Shown piece by piece: positions 48,373 through 64,000 of a stretch of DNA of 64,000 nucleotides. The notes beneath the pieces are model-generated. The model saw only the letters and a list, made by a program, of their open reading frames with translations. It was not told where the DNA came from and searched no databases. Within the stretch, counting starts at the first letter, position 1. Each line of letters starts with the position of its first letter. Location: NCBI RefSeq assembly GCF_000224145.3, contig NC_020173.2, positions 1,913,435 to 1,977,434 of the forward strand, in the 5' to 3' direction. This DNA comes from Ciona intestinalis (Eukaryota > Chordata > Ascidiacea > Phlebobranchia > Cionidae). Both the position numbers and the translations under genes were made by a program.

Positions 48373-51300
48373 ATGGCGGAGTACCAACCTCCCTTCACAA
48401 GTGCTGCAAAAGCTGAGCCCGCCCCGTTTCCTGCTGCTCCCTCTGATCCCCTTCCCCAAGATGTTGTCATGAAAGTGGAAGAGCAACCCCCTGATCCTCC
48501 AGCCGGCGAGGTTGTGGTCCAGGAGGTTCCAGTCGCGGATGCCGATCCTCCAATAAAGCTCGTTTCTGATGACGATCAAAAGACGCTCCTTGCTGTTCTT
48601 CAGTTTTTGAGAAAAAATAATTTGTCTAAAACTGCATCTGCATTGGCCAAAGAAACAGAAAGTGCTGGAGGTGATTTATTTAAAAAACAATAATAACACA
48701 TAAACATTGTTTAATTAGTATAATGTAAGAAATGTTTTTGCCAAATGTTTAAAATATATCTTTTTAATTTTATTCTAAATCTAAAAATAGCATATTATAT
48801 ATCTTTTCAATGTTTTTTCTAAATCTTATAGGAGTATTTGTTATTTTAAAAATAAGTCTAAAAATAAAATATCTTTCTAATGTTTTGGTTTGTATGCATC
48901 TAAAAAAATATGTAATATATCTATATATTGTTTCAGACCTTTCAACCAATGTTTTGTCTAAAAATTAAGCACATTATACTGTTTAGCATTGGTATCGTTT
49001 TGTCTAATTCTTTAACACTCAACAGTCACATCTTTGACGTGTGATAGCAATGGCAACTCCCATATGAGTGTGGCAGAAGTGAGTTCATTACTTTCTGCAT
49101 ATTCTAATGAAGCAGATCCATCAAGTTATGATGACAACTATAGGTTGGTTTGGTTTAGAAATCCGAATTTTTGTAAACGCAGAAAGTAAGTTTTATTTGA
49201 TAAGCCAAGATTCACATTTTTGTTGCATAAAACTTTTTTGTTTTAAACAATTAACAACGGTTTTTGGGAGTTGTGAGGATATGATTTTATATTTATTTAA
49301 AAGTTTGTTGTTTCTCGCTTAAAAATATACATGTAATATACATTAATACATAGGCCTATATATTATATGGGCCCTATATCATTTCATGACATGAAACTTT
49401 TATTGCAGAATTCTCCAGCAGTTTGTGCAGAGCAGTATGGATGCAAATAAATGTGAATTAGATCAGTTGCTCTACCCTGTATTTCTACACATGTATCTAG
49501 AACTTGTGTATAACAACCACAGAGCTAAGGCTGAAGCTTTTTTCACCAAGTTCAGGTCATTTTTTTACGTTCTGTAAAGGTTTGGTGCTGTAAACTTACA
49601 CTTTAAATTTAGACATATTCTGTTATGTTATACCATAATGTAATTGTAAAACATGCTCTTGCTGGATAAATTTGTTAGTTAATTACCAAGTAATTTATCA
49701 TTTGTAAATCCTGAAAAAACACTATTCTAATGTGTTTTGTGAAGTAATTTTTTGGTTGGTGCAGGGAAAAATACTTGCTTTCAAATCAATGTATAAGTAA
49801 TCTTTCTGCAATTTTTTGTTTTTCTGTTTTGGGTTTTTAAAAAACAACGACTTTTCTCTGCCATACAGCGAGAGTTCATCAGAGATTTTTCTTAAATTAA
49901 AGCAATGCAATTTTAGTGGGGAATTAGAAAGTTACCATGAATCTGATCTTCATCAGCTTTCAAACATAATATCCAAGTCACAAATGGAAGGAAACAGTTT
50001 TATTTTTAACCTAAAGAGCAACAAATTCGTGATTCGGATGTCCCGTGAATCAAATTCACTCATAAAAAAGTTTTTACAAGTAAGTTCTTATATAATGTTT
50101 TTTCACTGCTTAAAAGTCATGAAACAGCTTAAAATTGGGATAAAATGGAACAAACTTGACTGTTTAATAAGTGTATAGTAGTGTGGGGAAAGATTGGACA
50201 CATTTAGCGCATAGTATCCAAATATCCTGATGTGTTTTAAACAATTAACAACATGGGAGTTGAAAGGATACAGTTTTGTAATTCTTTTAATGTTCTTTGT
50301 TTTCTGCCAAATGGAACTAGAAAATAGAATGTAAAGGTGTCCCATCTTCTTCCATTATATTATATACATATTATATATATATCTAATTTAAATTATAATA
50401 ATACATAATATGTCTATTTGTTTGCCATTTACCTTTATCAATACTATATTTACTCAATTTTTCTCTTCTGTTTCTGTTATATCTATCAGGATAAGAATGT
50501 TCCTATTATCCGAAATATAATTAAAGATCAAATAACAATGGATGAGTTTGACGGCCTGCCTCGGACCAAGACCCAAATATGGGCAAGCGCTGGTGGATTG
50601 TGCGGAGAAGCTAAACAAGATGAAAACAAATCAAAGGTTTGTGAAAAACTTTATGTAGTTGCAAAACCAGGAACATTTTTTTTGTTATTCTTTAATTTAA
50701 TTTAATTTTTTTATTATTTTTATTTATTTTCTTTTTTTAATATTGTTATTTATCGATTTATTTTTGTAACTCATAAAGAGCCCATTTTACAAGTATGTAT
50801 CGGTCAAAAACTTTTATCTGCGCCTTTTCATTTTTTGCCAGTATTTGGAGGTCACATATTTTTATTATATTTAAAATCAGCTTGTTTTTTTTCTTCGAAC
50901 TAATGATTTGCAAAGGTTAAAGTTCTTAAGTAAATAATTGCGAATAACATGTAATGTATTTGTGCCAGAACACTTTATTCACAATCACATTTATATAAAA
51001 CCTTGGGCGGTGTTAGGCCCTAACATTAAGCCAACGCATACTGCTTCTCAACCTTTGGTAGTAATACATAGTAAATTACTGAAAAACAGGTGCATAGTAA
51101 ATTACTGAAATTGTGATATATTTGTGCCAGAATACTATATAATGTAAAGAAAAAAAAATTAAATAAAAATAAACTGAAAATTTTGCTACAAAATAAAATA
51201 GGTTCTTCTGCAAAAATTATTTTTTTAAGGTTTACTTTGGACTTTTAAAAGAGCCGGACATTGATATTCCTCTTGATGATGAGGATGAGACTGTGGAGGA

Positions 51301-54300
51301 ACCTACGGAGGGTGGAGGGAGCAGCAAGTCAAAGAGGAGGAAGAAGAAGGAGTTTTTATCAAAGAAGAACAAAACTGATCCAAATGCTCCGTCTGTTACA
51401 AGAGTACCTTTGCCCGAAATGAAGGTAAAATTTTTAATTCTTTTTTAAATTAGTGCAAATAGAATAAATGAATCTTGTTTATCTTCATGTGGCAGGTTAC
51501 GGCAGCAATTATAAGTCGATGTTGTGTTTCACACAGCTTATACCCGGTTTCAAGTTACCATAATTATATTTACTTTATAGGAAGTTGTTTTGTTGAAATT
51601 CTTTTATGTTTGTATCTAATAGTTTAAACCAGGGGTTCTTAAACTTTTTGAAGCACGCCCCCCCAATGAAGATCTCAACAAACTTGCGCGCCCCCTTTTT
51701 GTTAAATTATCACAGTGGTGTTCAATTAATTTCTGCCGTAATCCACCACAGCCAAACCTGACATATTGGACATGCTTTAAACCGCGCCCCCTTGGTTGAC
51801 TGTACCTGTATTATTGCGTAAAACACATTTTCGCGATCAACGCAAAAGTGAAATCAAATAACCGTTCCGTTTACGTTTGCGTCATAGTTCAGCCTTATAT
51901 TTGCCATGTTTTTCTTAGCCAGGTAGACTGTTTGTTACGAAATAATAGGGATTCATGCATCATAATAGCGATTGTTTTGTCTGGCAATTAATTAAGACAT
52001 AATAGCAATTCAGACTTAAAGGTTTGCTATTTTAATTTAACTTTTGCGTGCGTCGTATTTAAGCCTTTTGAACACCACTGTAATAAGACATATAACACTT
52101 TATTTTATAGTTTTTCGCGCCCCCCTTCCAAGTGCTACACTCCCCTCTAGGGGGTCGCGCCCCCCAGTTTAAGAACCACNNNNNNNNNNNNNNNNNNNNN
52201 NNNNNNNNNNNNNNNNNNNNNNNNNNNNNNNNNNNNNNNNNNNNNNNNNNNNNNNNNNNNNNNNNNNNNNNNNNNNNNNNNNNNNNNNNNNNNNNNNNNN
52301 NNNNTATCACAGTGGTGTTCAATTAATTTCTGCCGTAATCCACCACAGCCAAACCTGACATATTGGACATGCTTTAAACCGCGCCCCCTTGGTTGACTGT
52401 ACCTGTATTATTGCGTAAAACACATTTTCGCGATCAACGCAAAAGTGAAATCAAATAACCGTTCCGTTTACGTTTGCGTCATAGTTCAGCCTTATATTTG
52501 CCATGTTTTTCTTAGCCAGGTAGACTGTTTGTTACGAAATAATAGGGATTCATGCATCATAATAGCGATTGTTTTGTCTGGCAATTAATTAAGACATAAT
52601 AGCAATTCAGACTTAAAGGTTTGCTATTTTAATTTAACTTTTGCGTGCGTCGTATTTAAGCCTTTTGAACACCACTGTAATAAGACATATAACACTTTAT
52701 TTTATAGTTTTTCGCGCCCCCCTTCCAAGTGCTACACTCCCCTCTAGGGGGTCGCGCCCCCCAGTTTAAGAACCACTGGTTTAAACAATCTGCATGAACC
52801 AGGGTAAAAAAAGGGTTTTGTCACTTTTGTGTCTTGCATAAGTACACACATGCCCACAATTGTCCTGTTGCCAGTCCAGAGACTCAACACTTATAGACCT
52901 ATACGTATTTAAATAGGAATCATAATTTTACTGTATTCTTTTTGTGTATGGTTAAAAATACCCTCTGACTCCTTACAGGATGCTGATAAACTGGAAAAAA
53001 TTGCAGCAGCTCGAGAAAGCCTAAAGAGAATCCGACTGGCAGGGCTGGACAGGGTGTCCCCTTCTGTATGTTGTTATACTTTCACTAATGCATTTGGAAG
53101 TGTAACTGCTGTTGATATATGTGATGACTCCTCACTGCTTGCTGCTGGTAGTTATCATTGTGTAGACCTATTCCTAATTCTGTCACCTATATTATAGGCA
53201 TCACATTAATATAGAAAAGTGGTTTACATCTTTTTATTACATTTAAAATTAGCTTTTTGTGTTTTCCTTTCGAACGTGTAATTAGTGACTTGCAAAGGTT
53301 AAATGAATGAATGTAACTTACTTTATCTTCCAGTGGTCGTAAAACGATGAACAAAACTTAAAAGTAGTTTATTTTATAAGCCTAAGCCAAGCTTCACATT
53401 TTCATTTAATTAAATGCTTAGATATTAGTTTAATATTTCAATTACATGCAAGTAGTTAAGCCAATGCATGTTGCTTATAACTTTTAGTTGTAATACAATC
53501 AAGGTGCACAGTTTACATTTACAATCTAAAGTTTTTTTGTTTGTTTAGGTTTTCAAGATTCCCACATACGAGTATGGAGTCTTACACCACGGACATTACG
53601 ATCCGTTAAATCTGCTGCTGAACTTGGTTTACTCGATAAAGAAGGTGACGATATATTCGACAGAATGATGGATGATTGTACTGGTGTAGAATCCAAGTAA
53701 GTATGGTGCTGTGGCAAAGTGGTTAACCGCCTGATTCTAACCTAGAGGTATTAGGTTCAAGGCTTGTCGCTGCTATCATTGTGGGTGTCATTTTGGTATT
53801 GAAACTAATCTTTTATTTCTGTCCATCATGTGCGATAGTCTTCTTCTAATAATACAATCCTTGATGCTTTTACCATATTTAGATGTGTTAAAAAATTTTG
53901 TATATGCACATTTGCAGCATATATGATGTGAAATGAAGAAGTCCAGAAGTCTGTTCGTTGCCCCTAAAAACACTTTGTCGTCATTTCCTTTTGCCATAGG
54001 CAGAATTTTAAAAAATGAAGGTCTAGCCAGAAGTTTATATATTATGATTAACGTTTTTTTGCGTTTTTATCAGACCTTTATACGGCCACAGTGGAACTGT
54101 ATACTCGTTAAGTTTCAGCCCATGTCGGACATTGCTTATTTCATCATCTGAAGATGGAAGTGTCAGGTAATTGAATGTTCTTGTATAAAAATCAGGTCTG
54201 GAATCGTGCTACAATGGTTAGCTTGCCTACTTCTAACCCAGAGGTTCTGCGTTCCAGGCCTCTCGCTGCCACCGTTGTGGGCATATGTGGTTCCCTAAGA

Positions 54301-56530
54301 CACTGAACTAGACAATTGCTTTAACCCAGTGACCACTAATGGGTTGTTGAATTTGTAGTTGCGTGATAACAACACTTGAAGCTAATTGGCACTGTTCGAC
54401 TTTGAATTGTTGTAAATCCTAAATGTTAGACTATTGGCACTTGCTTTTGCATTACTAAAACTTGTGTAATGAATACCTTTGTACTTTAGTTTTGCTTTAC
54501 TATATAAAGATCACCGATTAAGTTATTACATATATATGAGTTACATACATATATATGTTAGTATATGAGTATATATCTATTTTTTTTTTTTTTTTATTAT
54601 GTATCATATACTACAGTGTATTTTTAGGGGGTAACAGTTACATTAAGTCACTGGTTCATACAGTTACTCTGAAAAAGTTAATATAATGTGATCTATTCTA
54701 TAATATGTATCATACACTAAACCGTTTTTTTTTTGGGGGTAACAGTTACAGTCACGTTTTTGGAGTAACAGTTACAGTCACTGGTCTAATTTCTTTCATG
54801 CATAGATTATGGAGTCTGTTGACATGGACAAATCTAATGGTATACAAAGGACATATTTGGCCAGTATGGGGAGTTAAGTTCAGTCCCCATGGTCACTACT
54901 TCGCATCCTGTGGGCAAGATAGAGTGGCACGAATATGGGTGACTGACCATCATCAACCATTGAGAATATTTGCAGGTTATATAATAATTGCTGCAGTGCT
55001 AAGAATGACTGATATGCAATATTCTCCTAACGCTTAACTCCTTCTAATTTTGTAAAAAAAACTTGTAAATCATGTTAGTATGTATAGTAGGGGGGGAAAA
55101 ATAGAGGACATTATTTTCAAGGGAATTATAAAACCATATCCTCACGGTCTCACGGATCCCATAAACCATTGTTAATTGTTTAAAACTCGACCAGGATATT
55201 TGGATATTATGTGCTAAATGTGTCCCATCTTCCCCCACCCTACTGTACTACAACTACAGTTTGGGGTAATGGGCAAATTCTGGCCTAAATCTCAGGTCTC
55301 CAACAAGGACCTTACCTGATTAGAATAAAGTTATACCTGCAACAATATTGTAGCTATAACTGCGACACTATTGTAGCATCAATTTCGCTTTTATTTTTAA
55401 CATCTACACAATTGCAGGACATTTGTCAGATGTGGATTGCGTGGCTTACCATCATAATTCAAACTACATTGCTACTGGTTCAAGTGACCGTAGTGTAAGA
55501 GTATGGGATGTGCTGAATGGAAATTGTGTTCGTGTGTTCACTGGACACAAGGTAAAATCTTCTTGTAATCTTTTAATATGCAAAAAAATAAATTTGGTCA
55601 TGAGACAACATGCTGTAATATATAAAAAGTGATGCCATAGTATGAATGAATCTAGCTTATTTATGTGGATGATTATTTTTTTTTTATCCTTTGTTTAGTG
55701 TATGGCTGGCAGTTTAGACATGCTGTAAGGGACCAATAGGTTGAAGCAATTGCCTATAAAGCTTTGATCTCTTACTAAAAAAGCACACGCCTACAATTGT
55801 AGCAGCATCAAGCTTTGAACCCGTAAACTCCGGGCTAGTAGGAGCCAACATTTTACAAATATGACTGTAATTAATTACATTAAACTATTTTTAAAAATAA
55901 ATTCCGTAATTGCAGAAACCTGTCATGTGTCTGGCTTGGTCACCTGATGGAAGATACTTAGCTTCAGGTGGCCAGGACAACATGGTTCTTGTGTGGGACA
56001 TCTCAAGTAAAGTTATGATAGGTCAATTCAAAGGCCACACAGCTACTGTGCACACGTTAGCATTCAGCAGAGATGGTGAAGTCTTAGCATCAGGCAAGTT
56101 TACACCTTAATACTACATTAGGCTTTATTAAGGCCTGTTCATTTTGGTTTAGAAAAACTACCATTTTATAGGTCAGTTTTAAACCGCTATTGTTGATTTC
56201 CATTTATTTTTGGAATGTTTTGTAGCAATGTAATGTCTTTATGGAACTGGGATTTCGCCCAATGACAGTGGTACACCTAAATCCCACATAACACATGGCC
56301 ACAACTGTTGTGTTACAGGTGGTCTTGACAATTGCGTAAAAATCTGGGACTTCCAACAAGTAGTTTGGGACATTGACACAGATGATATTGGCATGCAAAG
56401 AGGGCATGCCACGATATCTGACAAGAACTATCTTCTTTCTGACTACCCAACAAAATCAACGCCAATATTACATTTCCATTTTACGCGACGAAATTTGTTA
56501 CTAGCTGTTGGGGTTTTCTCAAACAGCTGA
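48373..56530 (+). CDS. TAF5: TAF5, WD40 subunit of TFIID
   Basis: Thirteen exons (48373-48670, 49026-49143, 49409-49555, 49869-50079, 50490-50636, 51230-51424, 52979-53147, 53549-53696, 54074-54166, 54806-54975, 55418-55551, 55916-56093, 56319-56530) give 739 residues. Parts in order: a Pro-rich N terminus, a LisH motif (TLLAVLQFLRKNNLSKTASA), the TAF5-specific NTD2 domain (YPVFLHMYLELVYNNHRAKA, SNKFVIRMSRES, KVYFGLLKEPDIDIPLDDED), a basic linker, then a C-terminal WD40 propeller (GHSGTVYSLSFSP, GHIWPVWGVKFSPHG, ATGSSDRSVRVWDVLNGNC and others) and the TAF5 ending STPILHFHFTRRNLLLAVG. TAF5 is a nuclear scaffold of the general factor TFIID. The intron between 56093 and 56319 has a GC donor. AATAAA at 56573-56578. 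The intron at 51425-52978 holds a hAT element and the second N gap. Confidence 0.96.
49232..49318. mobile_element. MITE-A fragment, interior only
   Basis: TTTAAACAATTAACAACGG and TGAGGATATGATTTTATA without either end. TAF5 intron 2. Confidence 0.65.
50173..50366. mobile_element. MITE-A copy, full length
   Basis: TATAGTAGTGTGGGGAAAGA at left, GTCCCATCTTCTTCCATTA at right. TAF5 intron 4. Confidence 0.88.
50820..51070. repeat. Dispersed repeat pair, copy 1 (TAF5 intron 5)
   Basis: Shares a TTTAAAATCAGCTT-like block, GCAAAGGTTAAA and a TTAAGCCAACGCAT-like block, in the same order, with 53220-53510. Also holds an 18 bp CATAGTAAATTACTGAAA unit repeated nearby at 51067-51112. Confidence 0.6.
51459..51560 (-). 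mobile_element. SINE fragment, diverged
   Basis: AATAAATGAATCTTGTTTAT then TTCATGTGGCAGG, and later ATACCCGGTTTC, follow the reference SINE from its tail inward. TAF5 intron 6. Confidence 0.55.
51708..52179. repeat. 472 bp direct repeat, copy 1, left of N gap
   Basis: Matches 52305-52776 at a constant offset of 597. I noticed no differences by eye. Confidence 0.95.
52180..52304. other. Assembly gap, 125 N
   Basis: Unknown bases inside the hAT element, abutted on both sides by the 472 bp repeat. Confidence 1.
52305..52776. repeat. 472 bp direct repeat, copy 2, right of N gap
   Basis: See copy 1. Begins at the first base after the gap. Confidence 0.95.
53220..53510. repeat. Dispersed repeat pair, copy 2 (TAF5 intron 7)
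   Basis: Shares TTTAAAATTAGCTT, TTGCAAAGGTTAAA and GTTAAGCCAATGCATG with the 50820-51070 repeat, in the same order, and is interrupted by a SINE tail. Confidence 0.6.
53304..53352 (-). mobile_element. SINE 3' fragment
   Basis: AATGAATGTAACTTACTTTA then TCTTCCAGTGGTCG, the SINE tail, sitting inside the dispersed repeat. Confidence 0.75.
53700..53795 (+). mobile_element. SINE head fragment
   Basis: GGTGCTGTGGCAAAGTGG (A box) and GGTTCAAGGCTTGTCGCTGC (B box). It begins within five bases of the TAF5 exon 8 donor. Confidence 0.8.
54188..54420 (+). mobile_element. SINE, 3' end lost
   Basis: CGTGCTACAATGGTTAGC and GCGTTCCAGGCCTCTCGCTG form the tRNA-like head. The middle (CCAGTGACCACTAATGGG) matches the reference. 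TAF5 intron 9. Confidence 0.75.
55083..55247. mobile_element. MITE-A copy
   Basis: TATAGTAGGGGGGGAAAAAT at left, CTTCCCCCACCCTACTGTA at right. TAF5 intron 10. Confidence 0.88.
55636..55862 (-). mobile_element. SINE, minus strand, diverged
   Basis: Tail GAATGAATCTAGCTTATTTA. The head side has a TTGAACCCGTAA B-box complement and GTAGCAGCATCAAGC. TAF5 intron 11. Confidence 0.7.
56094..56095 (+). other. GC donor of TAF5 intron 12 (GC-AG intron)
   Basis: The exon ends GCATCAG and the intron opens GCAAGT; the acceptor is TTACAG at 56313-56318. Splicing here gives GEVLASGGLDNCVKIWD, a proper WD repeat, and no GT donor nearby keeps the frame. Confidence 0.85.
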
Positions 56531-56825
56531 CAGTAATATTGCTTTAATTGTGTTAAAATTTTATAAAAAGGAAATAAAACGTATTACTGCGTACCCTTAT
56601 TTTGGTCCTAATGAGTTTGCATATTAAGGAGTATCACAAAAACTTTAGGTCATCTTAAACACAATGAAATATTAATTGTTAAATATGCATGGATTAGGTA
56701 CTAATAATAAACCTGTGCCCCATATACACCACACCAGTACAATACAGTTTGTTGCCTTGTGGTATGAAGAGAGAAGGCTTCTTGCTTTGGGTCGTTGTGA
56801 TACTTATGTTTATCATTACCCTTTA
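56531..56825. other. Convergent 3' spacer, TAF5 / archease
   Basis: 295 bp holding the TAF5 poly(A) signal. Nothing else seen. Confidence 0.6.
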
Positions 56826-57308
56826 TTAAATATCAACAATGACAAAGATTTCGGATTTTGCTTCACTCTCAATAACTTGCATTGCACTGTAAGTGATTGC
56901 TTTCACTTCGGTGCCTTTCCCACCGTGCCGTTCTTGGTTAAAATCTTCCCCATAACCCAACGCTTCCATGCGCCAGTTCTCGCGATCAAAGTTCGTGATC
57001 TTTATTTCCCTTGCCATAAAAAAATCGTCGCAACTCGACAGGAAAAGAAACTCGTCCATAAAGTGAAACAGCAGCGACATATAGTCCGTACCCTCCGCCG
57101 TTATTTCAACCGTTTTAACCGGTCGGACGCCGTCAATATCTGTCATATAGTTAAACATTGCCATAGCCGCTTGCTCGAAGGTTTCTTCAATGTTATCGCC
57201 CCATGAATGAATTTGCACATCAGCTGTATGATCAAGGTATTCAAATTTCTTTATGACATTATGATATCCCGACGTATTCTCCTCGTACGCGGGCAATTTT
57301 TCTTCCAT
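56826..57308 (-). CDS. ZBTB8OS: Archease, tRNA-splicing ligase cofactor, intronless
   Basis: One 160-residue frame (human archease 167). Archease helps the RTCB ligase load guanylate in tRNA splicing and the unfolded-protein response. The family signature is intact: YLDHTADVQIHSWGDNIEE with the metal-binding Asp26 and Asp30, FHFMDEFLFL, the KGTEVKAITYSAMQV segment, and the C-terminal IFVIVDI with its conserved Asp. The minus-strand stop (TAA at 56828-56826) overlaps an AATAAA, so the 3' UTR could be very short. Divergent from PI4K2, 456 bp between the two starts. Confidence 0.96.
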   Translation of the reverse strand: MEEKLPAYEENTSGYHNVIKKFEYLDHTADVQIHSWGDNIEETFEQAAMAMFNYMTDIDGVRPVKTVEITAEGTDYMSLLFHFMDEFLFLSSCDDFFMAREIKITNFDRENWRMEALGYGEDFNQERHGGKGTEVKAITYSAMQVIESEAKSEIFVIVDI

Positions 57309-57764
57309 AACAAAACGATATGATCAGTTAATATAGATAGCTTTTATAAAGCAACTTCGCTTTTTTAAACTAATATATACCGTTTTATATACTTGCTCAA
57401 ACACATTGCCATGAATGGTGTAAGGGATGATGTAATATTTTGAAATATGTGATGTCTATGTATTTACTCGGGCATAGGATTTATAAAGATCCTATAAATT
57501 TTGCAATTAATCCTCCCCTAAGTATAAATCGTTTCTACTAAACTTTGTTTGAAGAACTGAGCGCTCAGTACGTATCTTATGTCTTATGTATCCGGAAAGA
57601 AAAACGTTTGTTTTGGCAGTGATTTCTGTATGTGTAACATTACTTTAACCTAATAGAAACTAGTCACTAATCAGCATTATATACTTTAAATTAAAACTCA
57701 ACAAATTTTTGTATTCAGATTAAATTGAGTATTATCACGTTTTTTATCCTAAACAAATGGATGG
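57309..57764. promoter_or_regulatory. Divergent promoter region, archease / PI4K2
   Basis: 456 bp between the two start codons on opposite strands. Likely a shared or back-to-back promoter. No TATA or motif stands out. Confidence 0.45.
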
Positions 57765-63134
<5,370 letters not shown>

Positions 63135-63315
63135 TGATTCGGTCCAAATTGTTAGCCCTTTGGGTCTAGGTTATGAGCTAAATAATGCTTAAAATCTAGG
63201 CTGTAGTTGTACTTGTGTACGGTAGACTTTTTTTATGGTAGAAAAGGTAGGCAGTAAGAATCTGATGCTACGGAAACTTAACAGGCAAAAATTAAGTCCA
63301 GTCAACTTTATAATG

Positions 63316-63445
63316 AAAGATATATATATAGTAAGATGGGACACCTTTGCATTCTCTTTTCTTGTCTGATTTTGTAGTAAACAAAGAACATTTAAAAATT
63401 TATAAAACCTTATCCTCACGACCTCCGCGGACTGCTGCCAAAATT
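63316..63445. mobile_element. MITE-A copy, right part lost
   Basis: ATATAGTAAGATGGGACACC at left, interior to CTCACGACCTCCGCGGACTG, then no match. PI4K2 intron 6. Confidence 0.75.
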
Positions 63446-63924
63446 TAACACAGCCTAATATTAACCAAGAATCAGGTCTATTGCTGTAGTTTACTATAGA
63501 CTTTGCTCATGCAGAATATGCTAGGTATTTTCTTATTGTAACTTCTTGAAAAATACTTAAATTCTTAATGTAAGCAAGCATGTTTATTCAACATTGATAA
63601 AACTGATTTTGTTATGTAAACTTTTATCACAAGTAGTGAGCATAAAATATCATGTTAATGCTTTAAGGTCGTACAAGCTTACAGAAGCAAATCCATTATG
63701 TTAGTGTGTTCCGGCATCTACTTAAATTATTTATCACCACATCTCTAGAGGTTGTCCATCGATTCCTTACCCTTTTATTAAGGGTTATTCAAATCAATAT
63801 CTTGATTTCTAAACCTGAGGAAATGTCACCTCTGCTTAATTACTAAGGTGTAAAATGAAATTTATTTTTTTGAGTTTTATTTTAATGCTGAATCTTAAAT
63901 GGTATTTTAAATAGCAAAGCATAA

Positions 63925-64000
63925 ATGAATGAATGAATGAATGAATGTAACTTGCTTTATCCTCGCGTGGTTGGAAACGGCAGTTGTTACTGGAAACGGC
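63925..64000 (-). mobile_element. SINE with (GAAT)n tail, runs off the right edge
   Basis: Five GAAT units, then TAACTTGCTTTATCCTCGCG, the reference tail. The head lies outside the window. Confidence 0.8.

Larger units (their letters stand above)
51622..52786. mobile_element. hAT-type non-autonomous element with 8 bp target duplication
   Basis: The element runs 51630-52778, from CAGGGGTTCTTAAACTTTTT to AGTTTAAGAACCACTG. These are inverted ends of the hAT type (CAGTGGTTCTTAAACT). It is flanked on both sides by the same 8 bp GTTTAAAC (51622-51629 and 52779-52786), the target-site length of hAT transposons. No transposase frame is seen. The interior includes an N gap and a 472 bp block shown twice; removing one block leaves an element of about 552 bp. 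An inner pair of arms (CAGTGGTGTTCAA near 51713; TTGAACACCACTG near 52069) suggests subterminal repeats or a nested relative. Confidence 0.85.

Noticed and set aside
56676-57206. 176-residue plus-strand frame opposite archease
   Set aside because: It is the antisense shadow of the well-supported archease frame.

Overview
The window looks like nuclear DNA of a sea squirt, most likely Ciona or a close relative. This is inferred from the AT-rich, compact layout of many-exon genes with short introns, chordate-type genes (a muscle actin with chordate intron positions and a beta-adrenergic-type receptor), and a dense load of roughly 180-200 bp inverted-repeat elements. No database was consulted. 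Exon models were built by hand from GT-AG borders and reading phase. Every multi-exon model sums to a whole number of codons, which is the main check on them.

Layout: (1) 40-10222, plus strand: a TRPC-type cation channel whose first exon(s) lie off the left edge. (2) 13062-15660, plus: a muscle actin gene with a TATA box, a CArG box and a non-coding first exon. (3) 15.7-26.2 kb: a gene-poor 10.6 kb stretch with four perfect cAMP-response palindromes. (4) 26335-29007, plus: a five-exon beta-adrenergic-like receptor. (5) 34592-31182, minus: SMYD5, a SET/MYND methyltransferase. (6) 37459-35483, minus: an intronless GH35 beta-galactosidase-like gene. (7) 45890-38412, minus: an SLC6 transporter of the GABA/taurine/creatine type. 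(8) 46732-48117, plus: intronless POLD2. (9) 48373-56530, plus: TAF5. (10) 57308-56826, minus: intronless archease. (11) 57765 to beyond 63116, plus: the 5' part of a type II phosphatidylinositol 4-kinase, with a possible second first exon at 62631.

Repeats: one MITE family (called MITE-A here; ends read about TAGTAGGGTGGGGGAAGATG) has about 33 whole or partial copies, all in introns or between genes. A tRNA-derived SINE with a (ATTC)n tail has about eleven copies or fragments. Two other MITEs and a hAT-type element with a clean 8 bp target duplication are also present. Two runs of N (30126-30175 and 52180-52304) are each bracketed by a direct repeat of the sequence beside them. This looks like unmerged contig or haplotype overlap, not real duplication.

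The genes are ordinary, mostly unrelated neighbours. POLD2 and TAF5 (255 bp apart, same strand, with a 3' splice-site-like signal just before the TAF5 start) and archease/PI4K2 (456 bp apart, divergent) are the only pairs whose spacing suggests shared transcription control. I found no wholly new system. The points best worth a second look are the alternative first exon of PI4K2, a 5' splice site amplified in a minisatellite, the disordered insert and altered pore of the TRPC channel, and the two assembly duplications.
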